A stretch of 12,822 nt of DNA from Bacteroidota bacterium (GTDB taxonomy: Bacteria; Bacteroidota; Bacteroidia; Chitinophagales; Chitinophagaceae), in NCBI GenBank assembly GCA_023386395.1, contig JAEWJV010000414.1:1-12822 (forward strand). The letters run 5' to 3'. Below, one piece after another: positions 6,576-12,822 of this stretch (its first letter is position 1; each line of letters starts with the position of its first letter). The position numbers were made by a program, and so were the translations under genes. The notes below the pieces were generated by a model that saw nothing but the letters and a program-made list of their open reading frames with translations, was not told the origin of the DNA and did no database searches.

Positions 6576-9002
6576 TTATTCCGTTCTCAAACTTTTCACC
6601 GGGTTGGCCAATGCAGCTCTTATAGTATGGAAACTTATCGTAATGAAAGCGATTATAACAGTTATTATACCTGCCGTTACAATAAACCACCAGCTAATGG
6701 AAATTCTGTATGCGTAATCCTGCAACCACTGATGCATAAGCCACCAGGCAACAGGCGCAGCAAAAAGAATAGCAGCAGCAACAAGTTTCAGAAAATCTTT
6801 GGAGATCATTATGGTAATAACTGCCGCGGTTGCACCCAATACTTTGCGTATGCCTATTTCTTTGGTGCGAATTTCTGTAGCAAAGCTTACCAAACCAAAC
6901 AAGCCCATGCAGGCAAGGAATACAGACAAATAGCTGAAGAAGAAAAACAATTGCTGCATTTTTTGCTCTGCTTTATATTGATTTTCCAAAGAGGCTGCTA
7001 CCCATTCCCAGTTTAAGGTTTGCGATTGATAATATTGCTTCCACAGTTTATTTATTGCAGCAATAACCTGTTTTTCTGTACCGGGATAAATGCGGATAAG
7101 CATGTTGCCATAGCTGATATTGTTGTTGCCTCTTATAACACAGGGCTTCATTACAGTTCGTAATGATTCATTATGGAAATCGCTTACAATGCCAACAGGC
7201 ACGCCGGAAAAATTTGGCAAAGGCTGCCCGAATTTTACAGAATCAAATACCTGCGCAGCATAATGTGAGATTATTAAAGACTGATGATCTTCAACTTCAG
7301 ATAATGAATCAAATAACGCCTTTTTATATAAAGCAGTTTTATTGGGCGCATCGGCAGCAAACGAATTATTCAACAACCGGCCTTTTTCCAAATGAAGTTT
7401 TAAGGTTGATACAAGGTCTATATCTCCTTCAATAAACCATACATCTAACTGTTTTCCTTTTCTTTCAGGATCATCAGCCTTCATCGTCCTAGAACCACCA
7501 CCGTCGCCGGGGCTCCATCTTGAAATACTTGCATTTTCCACGCCCGCTATTTTCTTTACTTCTTCTTTAAATGCAGCACCGCTGGTGCCCCAGTTTGTAT
7601 AATCTATTTTCAATAAGTTTTGCCTGTCGTATCCGAGCTCTGTATGATTTAAAAAGAAAAGCTGTTGCCTTACTACTATTGCCGCAATAATTATGATTAT
7701 GGCTATGGAAAACTGGCCTACCACAAGGGCTTTTCTTAGCCACTCGTTTCCTGTTTGTATTACAGTTTTTCCCTTCAGTACTACCGCCATTTTTGTTCGT
7801 GACAGCGCCATTGCCGGGTATAACCCTGTACATATACAGACAACCAGCAAAACAAAAAATGCAGCACCTAATAATGTAATGTTTTCAACGAAGCTTATTG
7901 TAAGCTTGTGTCCGATATAAGTTTCTATGCCGTTTATTGAAAGCCTGTAAAATAGTATAGCCAGTATAAAAGATATAATAAAGAATAAAAGTGATTCAAA
8001 CAGGAACTGTATTATAAGCTGAAACCTGCTTGCGCCTAATACTTTGCGCACGCCGGTTTCCGTCATTCTTTTTAAAGCGCTTGCCGTGGTTAGATTAATG
8101 AAATTAAAACAGGCAATTAATAATAAAATAATGGCAATGCCAGAGAATATGTAAACATTTCTCATGCTTCCGATAACAGGCTGATATCCTTTCGCAAAAT
8201 CGGAATGCAGGTACACATCTTTTAAAGGCTGAAATCCAAGTATATCCGGTTCACGCTCCTTGATTTTTGTTTTATACCAGCCGTTAACCTTCTTCTCAAA
8301 ATTTATTGTATTTGTTCCTGGTTTCAGCAATACATATAAAGGATAAGCATAACCGGCACCCCAGGTTGAAAGCTGGTTATCTTTTGCTGCAAATTGTTTT
8401 ATAACAACTGCCTCAGCCCGCAGGTGAGAATTATAAGGAATGCTTTCAATTATGCCGGTTACAATATAGAGTGCCGAATCTGTTTCACCGGTGGCCATTA
8501 AACCGGTGATTGGTTTTCCTACAGGATCGGTGTCAGCAAAATAAGTATCCTTTGTTTTCTTTGTAATGATAACACTGTTATAACCGCTCTTCCCTGTCAA
8601 CGTTGAATTTTCAAGAAATCTGAAATCAAAGATTTTAAAAATGGAAGCATCGGTAATAATGCAACTTACTTCCATTTTATCGTGGCTGTTTTTGCTGAAA
8701 TACTTATTGCCTTTTGTTATCCGGCAGGTACTTTCTATTTCCGGAAAACTCTTTTCCATCTCAGGCCCCGTTCCTGCTAATACCACGGGGACTCTTTTCC
8801 CTGTAGCCTTATCCGCACGCGTCACCCTGTAAATATTGGCAGCATTTTTCCACTGCTTATCGTAAGAAAGATCATCAATAACCATATTGGCAACAATAAG
8901 GCAACCTGCAAGCCCAATGGATAAACTAATAATATTAACAGCAGAATAAACCTTGTTTCTTGAGAGGTTGCGGACAGCGATCCGGAAAAATGCTTTTACC
9001 AT
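6576..9002 (-). CDS. Permease B: FtsX/MacB-type ABC transporter permease, duplicated 8-TM form
   Basis: This 808-residue paralogue has the same layout as permease A: TM1 near 20-43 after MVKAFFRIAVRNLSRNKVYS, a first extracytoplasmic domain with FDFRFLEN and PYNSHLRAE signatures, TM2 near 284-306, and the first coupling motif ETGVRKVLGASRFQL (315-329). GLYPAMALSRTKMAVVLKG, TM5 (WLRKALVVGQFSIAIIIIIAAIVV), a second extracytoplasmic domain and the final block from KEIGIRKVLGAT (714) follow. Its tail ANPVKSLRTE equals that of permease C. The second extracytoplasmic domain carries an insertion-like stretch (ADAPNKTALYKKALFDSLSEVEDHQS) not matched in permeases A or C. ATG 9002 gives the family-typical N-terminus. 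It lies 95 bases after permease C and 159 before the propeller gene. Confidence 0.9.
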   Translation of the reverse strand: MVKAFFRIAVRNLSRNKVYSAVNIISLSIGLAGCLIVANMVIDDLSYDKQWKNAANIYRVTRADKATGKRVPVVLAGTGPEMEKSFPEIESTCRITKGNKYFSKNSHDKMEVSCIITDASIFKIFDFRFLENSTLTGKSGYNSVIITKKTKDTYFADTDPVGKPITGLMATGETDSALYIVTGIIESIPYNSHLRAEAVVIKQFAAKDNQLSTWGAGYAYPLYVLLKPGTNTINFEKKVNGWYKTKIKEREPDILGFQPLKDVYLHSDFAKGYQPVIGSMRNVYIFSGIAIILLLIACFNFINLTTASALKRMTETGVRKVLGASRFQLIIQFLFESLLFFIISFILAILFYRLSINGIETYIGHKLTISFVENITLLGAAFFVLLVVCICTGLYPAMALSRTKMAVVLKGKTVIQTGNEWLRKALVVGQFSIAIIIIIAAIVVRQQLFFLNHTELGYDRQNLLKIDYTNWGTSGAAFKEEVKKIAGVENASISRWSPGDGGGSRTMKADDPERKGKQLDVWFIEGDIDLVSTLKLHLEKGRLLNNSFAADAPNKTALYKKALFDSLSEVEDHQSLIISHYAAQVFDSVKFGQPLPNFSGVPVGIVSDFHNESLRTVMKPCVIRGNNNISYGNMLIRIYPGTEKQVIAAINKLWKQYYQSQTLNWEWVAASLENQYKAEQKMQQLFFFFSYLSVFLACMGLFGLVSFATEIRTKEIGIRKVLGATAAVITIMISKDFLKLVAAAILFAAPVAWWLMHQWLQDYAYRISISWWFIVTAGIITVIIAFITISFHTIRAALANPVKSLRTE

Positions 9003-9036
9003 AGTATGAGTTTATTGTTGAAATAATTAGGTTATC

Positions 9037-9055
9037 ACGCACCAGGTTGTTGCGT
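9037..9055. other. Inverted repeat in the permease C / B spacer
   Basis: acgcacca / ggt / tgttgcgt: an eight-base stem with one mismatch around a three-base loop, 35 bases ahead of the permease B ATG on the minus strand. No T-run follows on the minus strand (gataac follows), so it is not a standard intrinsic terminator of permease C. An operator or mRNA hairpin is possible. No function is shown. Confidence 0.4.
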
Positions 9056-9097
9056 AAATTTCTATAATTTATTTAAAAGTTTAAAGTTCCAAACCAC

Positions 9098-11506
9098 TTA
9101 TTCCGTTCGTAAACTCTTCACGGGGTTGGCTAATGCAGCCTTTATTGCACAGTTTGCAACCGTTAGCCAGGCAATTATTATGGAAGTGATAATTGCAAGG
9201 ATAAATATGGAAGCGCTCAACGGAATTCTATATGTATAATTCTGTAACCACCGGTGCATAATGTAATACGCTACTGGCGCAGAAACAATAAATGCAATAA
9301 CAATAAGCACCGTAAATTCCTTCGACAATAAATAAATAATGCTGCGTGCAGATGCACCAAGCACTTTGCGTATGCCAACTTCTTTTGTGCGCCGCATTGC
9401 CATAAACGAAACCAAACCATATAAACCCAGGCAACTGATAAAGATTGCTATGCCTGCAAAAATTTTATATAGTTGCGAAAGTTCATTCTCCTGTTTATAA
9501 AAGTTCGCTATTGTTTGATCGAGAAACTTATAATCATATACATAATCAGGAAAAGTGCTTGTCCATAACTTTTGCACGTAAGGCAAAACGGTTTTTTCTG
9601 AGCCTGGTTTTATTTTTATATTAATAGTATGATAGACATCTTTCCATGTGCTTAAAACCACCGGGGCTATTGCTTCGCGCAGCGAATAACTATTAAAATC
9701 TTTTATGACGCCAGTTATGGTTCCAACTTTATCGCCATCCCAAAAACTAATTTCCTTACCGATAGCATCGTTAGGATTGATAATGCCCAATTTTCGCAGC
9801 AGCGTTTCATTCACCACAAATTCACGCACCGTATCACCGGGATAATATGGCCTGCCCGCAACAAACTGCAGTCCGTATGTTTTAAAATAATCAGCATCAG
9901 CCCATTTTAAATTCGCACTGAAATCTGTGTTTTTATTTGAATGATTATATTTAAAATCACTGTTCCAGTTGCTTTGTGAAGAGGGGCTTTCAAAACTAAA
10001 ACTGACATTCTTAATATTGGTGTTTGCCAACAGCTGGTTGCGTAGATAATCTATTTTTGATTTGCTTGTACTGTCGCCCGGAACCGAAACATTTATAATA
10101 GCGGCCTTATTAAAACCAAGTGATGTATTTCTGAAGAAATTCATCTGGCTAACAACAATGAACATTCCTATAATGAGTACTTGCGCAATTGTAAATTGTA
10201 AAATAACCAATGCTCTTCTCAGCGAGATACCACCAACCATAGTAGCCGTTATTTTATTTTTTAATGCAGTGATAGGTTTAAAACCCGATAAAATAATGGC
10301 AGGATAAACACCGGATAAAAGCGTAACTATAATACCGGTTACAAAAACAAATAGTATGAGATAAGGGTTTAACGCAAAGTTTATACGCATGTGCGTTTCG
10401 AGCAATGCATTTAAAAACGGTAACGTTGCTGCAGCCAGGCCAATGGCTATTATTAATGCAATCAAAACAATGAAAGCAATTTCACCCAAAAACTGCATTA
10501 CCAGTTGTTTGCGGCTGCTTCCTAAAACCTTTTTTACACCAACTTCTTTCGAGCGGTTTACCGCCTGTGCTGTTGCAAGATTTATAAAGTTTACGCAGGC
10601 AATCACAATTAAAAAAATACCTATTACTGATAATGCGGTTATCAATGAATGACTGAACGTATGGCTATTAAAATTTCCAAACCTGTCGTCATAATGCAAT
10701 TCAGAAAGCGGCTGTGCTACAAAAACGTCACTTACATATTCTGCAGACTTATGTTTTTTAGCAAACGTTTTTAGCCGGGTATTAAATTGATCCATAGGCA
10801 AGCCTGCCGGCAATGTAACAAATGTGTAAGCGCTGCCATATGTGCTTATCCAATCATCAAGATTGTTTCTAATGCCGGTATTTTTAAGCGCAGCATAAGA
10901 AACCACAACGCTTAAAGGAAAGTCAGAATTATTCGGAATATTTTTTAAAATACCTCTGACCGTAAACAAAGCCTTGTTTTGATATTTAATGGTTTTGCCA
11001 ATAGCGGACTGCCAGTTAGTAAAATATTTTTCCGCTGTTGCCTGCGTAAGAAAGGCGCTGCCCGGATCTGTCAATGCGGTTGTTATATCACCTGCAAGAA
11101 CAGGAAAGTTGAACATGCTGAAAAACTCCGGCTCAACATAAAAGAAATTATCTTCCTGCAGCTTTTTCTCCTGGTTTGATTCATCATTAACGGTTATTTG
11201 CCCGCCGGCCTTGTAAATTGAAGCCACTTCTTTTATCTGCGGAAAATCAACACGCAAAGCTGTGGCAACAGGAAAAGCAACGCCTGCAGAATAACTTTTT
11301 CCATCCTGGTTATTAAATTCGGTGCTTACACGATAGATACTTCTTTTCTTAGGATGGAAATTATCGAAGCTGCTTTCAAACTGCACCACTAAAAAGATAA
11401 GCAGGCAGGCTGCAATGCCAACCGCTAAACCTAATGTATTAATAAGCGCATAACTGGTATTGCGCTTAAAATTCCTGATAGCTGTTTTGAAGTAATTTTT
11501 AAACAT
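9098..11506 (-). CDS. Permease C: FtsX/MacB-type ABC transporter permease, duplicated 8-TM form
   Basis: This 802-residue paralogue starts MFKNYFKTAIRNFKRN, then has TM1 at about 19-42 and an extracytoplasmic MacB-core-like domain to about 284 (NIPNNSDFPLSV, LSELHYDDRFGNF). TM2 is at about 286-308, and the first motif KEVGVKKVLGSSRKQL at 320-335 has Lys in place of the usual Arg in VRK. Two TMs and GVYPAIILSGFKPITALK (399-416) follow, then TM5 at about 431-453, a second extracytoplasmic domain and the last block from KEVGIRKVLGAS (708) to ANPVKSLRTE. The second coupling motif begins 95 residues from the C-terminus, as in all four paralogues here. The gene is 48 bases downstream of permease D, a gap filled by a heptamer array, so co-transcription is likely. 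Confidence 0.9.
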   Translation of the reverse strand: MFKNYFKTAIRNFKRNTSYALINTLGLAVGIAACLLIFLVVQFESSFDNFHPKKRSIYRVSTEFNNQDGKSYSAGVAFPVATALRVDFPQIKEVASIYKAGGQITVNDESNQEKKLQEDNFFYVEPEFFSMFNFPVLAGDITTALTDPGSAFLTQATAEKYFTNWQSAIGKTIKYQNKALFTVRGILKNIPNNSDFPLSVVVSYAALKNTGIRNNLDDWISTYGSAYTFVTLPAGLPMDQFNTRLKTFAKKHKSAEYVSDVFVAQPLSELHYDDRFGNFNSHTFSHSLITALSVIGIFLIVIACVNFINLATAQAVNRSKEVGVKKVLGSSRKQLVMQFLGEIAFIVLIALIIAIGLAAATLPFLNALLETHMRINFALNPYLILFVFVTGIIVTLLSGVYPAIILSGFKPITALKNKITATMVGGISLRRALVILQFTIAQVLIIGMFIVVSQMNFFRNTSLGFNKAAIINVSVPGDSTSKSKIDYLRNQLLANTNIKNVSFSFESPSSQSNWNSDFKYNHSNKNTDFSANLKWADADYFKTYGLQFVAGRPYYPGDTVREFVVNETLLRKLGIINPNDAIGKEISFWDGDKVGTITGVIKDFNSYSLREAIAPVVLSTWKDVYHTINIKIKPGSEKTVLPYVQKLWTSTFPDYVYDYKFLDQTIANFYKQENELSQLYKIFAGIAIFISCLGLYGLVSFMAMRRTKEVGIRKVLGASARSIIYLLSKEFTVLIVIAFIVSAPVAYYIMHRWLQNYTYRIPLSASIFILAIITSIIIAWLTVANCAIKAALANPVKSLRTE

Positions 11507-11519
11507 AGGTTTTTGTTTG

Positions 11520-11554
11520 AGCTAATAGCTATTAGCCATTAGCCGTTAGCTAAT
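11520..11554. repeat. Heptamer tandem array in the permease D / C spacer
   Basis: Five heptamers in exact phase, agctaat, agctatt, agccatt, agccgtt, agctaat, fill 11520-11554 and end directly at the stop codon of permease D (11555-11557 on the minus strand). The block contains a perfect 16-bp palindrome (11521-11536) and a second inverted pair attagc/gctaat (11538-11543 with 11549-11554). The RNA could fold, but no T-run marks a terminator. The unit differs in length and sequence from the octamers near paaC. Confidence 0.7.
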
Positions 11555-12822
11555 TCATTCCGTTCTCAAACTTTTCATAGGGTTTGCAATCGCTGCTTTT
11601 ATTGCCTGGAAACTTACTGTTATCAATGCAATCAACATAATAACTATAACTGCTACAGCAAACATCCACCATGATATATTTATCCGGTAAGCAAAATCCA
11701 GCAGCCATTTGTTCATTGCCCAATAAGCTAACGGTGTTGCGATTACAGCTGCTATAATTACCAATTTCAAAAAATCTTTACTGATCAATTGCACAACGCT
11801 GCCAACACTTGCACCAAGCACTTTTCTGATGCCGATTTCTTTGGTCTTTACCTGCGCCGTATAAGTGGCTAATCCAAACAAACCCAGACATGAAATAAAA
11901 ATAGCTATCGCTGCAAAAGTTGTAAACAGCGTGCCTGTACGCTGTTGCGATTGATAATGCGATTCGAAAGTCTTATCAAGAAAATCGTAAGAGAAGGGTG
12001 CATTGCTTGCATATTTTTTATACTGCGATGCTACGGCTTTGATGGCTGCCTGCGCGCCGGCACCTGTTGTGCGTACGTATAAAATGTTTTTCAATCCGGA
12101 CGTTCTTATTATCAAAGGCGCAACAGGATCTTTCAGCGATTTGAAATTAAAATCTTTTACAACACCTGATATTTCTCCATCAGCCTTACCATAGCCAATT
12201 TTTGTTCCGACATAAGGAGGTTTCAAACCCATAGCTTTCACAGCGGTTTCATTCAAAATATATTTATTATTGTCAGAAGGCGTTCCCGTAAAATTTGTTC
12301 CTGCAATAAAGCGGTATTTCATCGTAGGTATGAAGTTTTTATCTGCCTGTACGCGCCAAAGCAGAAACGGAACGTTGTCTTTTTTTCCATCCCACATAAT
12401 ATCTCCCGAAACCTCTGTTACATTGGTAATGTCGCTTGCGCCGCTAAATGAAACATTTAATATGCTCTTTTGCAATAGCAATTCATTCTCTATTGCATCA
12501 GCATTTTTCGTCGCTTCTTTGGGGAATGAAACAGTAAAAACATAGTTCTTATCATAACCCAAATCTTTATTGCTTATATATTTCATTTGCTTTCCCATTA
12601 CAATTGTGCCGACTAACAATATGAACGAGATGGCAAATTGAAGAACGACCAATGATTTTCTGAATGAAGACGTTTTAATACCCAAAAAACTTTTATCACG
12701 CACGGCGCCCAAAGGATTGAACGATGACAATAACATTGCAGGATAAATGCCTGAAATAAGTATTGTTCCTAACAGTACGAAAAACAATATTTCTAACATG
12801 GAATAGTTGGACAGGGAAAGAT
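11555..12822 (-). CDS. Permease D (partial): FtsX/MacB-type ABC transporter permease, N-terminal half beyond window
   Basis: This is the C-terminal part of a fourth ~800-residue permease. An ATG exists at 12799, but the frame stays open to the window edge and the text before it (LSLSNYS) looks like the usual loop ahead of TM4. ATG 12799 is therefore internal and the gene continues to the right. Visible parts are TM4 with SGIYPAMLLSSFNPLGAVRD, TM5 (FRKSLVVLQFAISFILLVGTIVM), the second extracytoplasmic domain with the conserved KDFNFKSLKDPVAPLII, and the last TM block from KEIGIRKVLGASVGSVVQL to ANPMKSLRTE. It is the most upstream member of the minus-strand series in the window; the promoter must lie outside. 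Its SKDFLKLV and NISWW stretches resemble permease B more than C. Confidence 0.88.
   Translation of the reverse strand, partial: LSLSNYSMLEILFFVLLGTILISGIYPAMLLSSFNPLGAVRDKSFLGIKTSSFRKSLVVLQFAISFILLVGTIVMGKQMKYISNKDLGYDKNYVFTVSFPKEATKNADAIENELLLQKSILNVSFSGASDITNVTEVSGDIMWDGKKDNVPFLLWRVQADKNFIPTMKYRFIAGTNFTGTPSDNNKYILNETAVKAMGLKPPYVGTKIGYGKADGEISGVVKDFNFKSLKDPVAPLIIRTSGLKNILYVRTTGAGAQAAIKAVASQYKKYASNAPFSYDFLDKTFESHYQSQQRTGTLFTTFAAIAIFISCLGLFGLATYTAQVKTKEIGIRKVLGASVGSVVQLISKDFLKLVIIAAVIATPLAYWAMNKWLLDFAYRINISWWMFAVAVIVIMLIALITVSFQAIKAAIANPMKSLRTE

Noticed and set aside
6495..7016. 173-codon plus-strand open frame over the end of permease B
   Set aside because: It is antisense to the conserved C-terminal TM block of permease B and has no recognisable domain.
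12797..12799. ATG 12799 as the true start of permease D
   Set aside because: The frame remains open to the window edge and the protein would lack its first half, unlike all three paralogues.
12801..12822. gaatagttgg at the right edge as another octamer array
   Set aside because: Only one unit is present and it lies in the permease D coding frame; chance is likely.

Overview
The window looks like chromosomal DNA of a Bacteroidota bacterium, most likely Chitinophagaceae or a close relative. The reasons are moderate-to-low GC, mostly AT-rich leaders without a strong Shine-Dalgarno, a phenylacetate degradation operon, a tandem set of ~800-residue FtsX/MacB-type permeases that all end in NP(V/M)K(S/A)LR(T/S)E, and an S23-type four-helix-bundle gene. 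The family assignment is an inference from protein style, not from a marker gene.

Left part (1-2658, + strand): a small S23/Avd-like four-helix-bundle gene is followed after 2 bases by paaC, then paaD, then a paaG-type isomerase/hydratase. PaaC and PaaD belong to the phenylacetyl-CoA 1,2-epoxidase (PaaABC(D)E), and PaaG rearranges the epoxide to the oxepin. paaA, paaB and paaE are not in the window and presumably lie upstream or elsewhere. This part is peppered with an 8-bp tandem repeat. One array precedes the S23 gene. A second, in opposite orientation, is translated as the abnormal N-terminus of PaaC. A third is translated as an internal PaaC insertion. A short fourth supplies the paaG stop codon. 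The S23 gene lacks an in-frame start upstream of its conserved N-terminus; one missing A in an A-run would restore ATG.

Right part (2714-12822, - strand, convergent with the paa genes): four large permease genes, the first cut by the right window edge, plus a secreted eight-bladed PQQ/BamB-like beta-propeller gene between the last two. Transcription order is permease D, C, B, propeller, permease A, with spacers of 48 to 159 bases, so one operon or a tandem paralogue array is likely. No ABC ATPase or membrane-fusion gene is visible. The D-C spacer holds a perfectly phased 7-bp tandem repeat. No RNA gene, CRISPR array, transposase or phage gene was seen, and no gene-free stretch exceeds 160 bases.

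The most unusual content is the short-period repeat family around and inside paaC. Its unit is stop-free in all frames in one orientation and carries stops in all frames in the other, and the arrays inside and outside the coding region are oriented accordingly.
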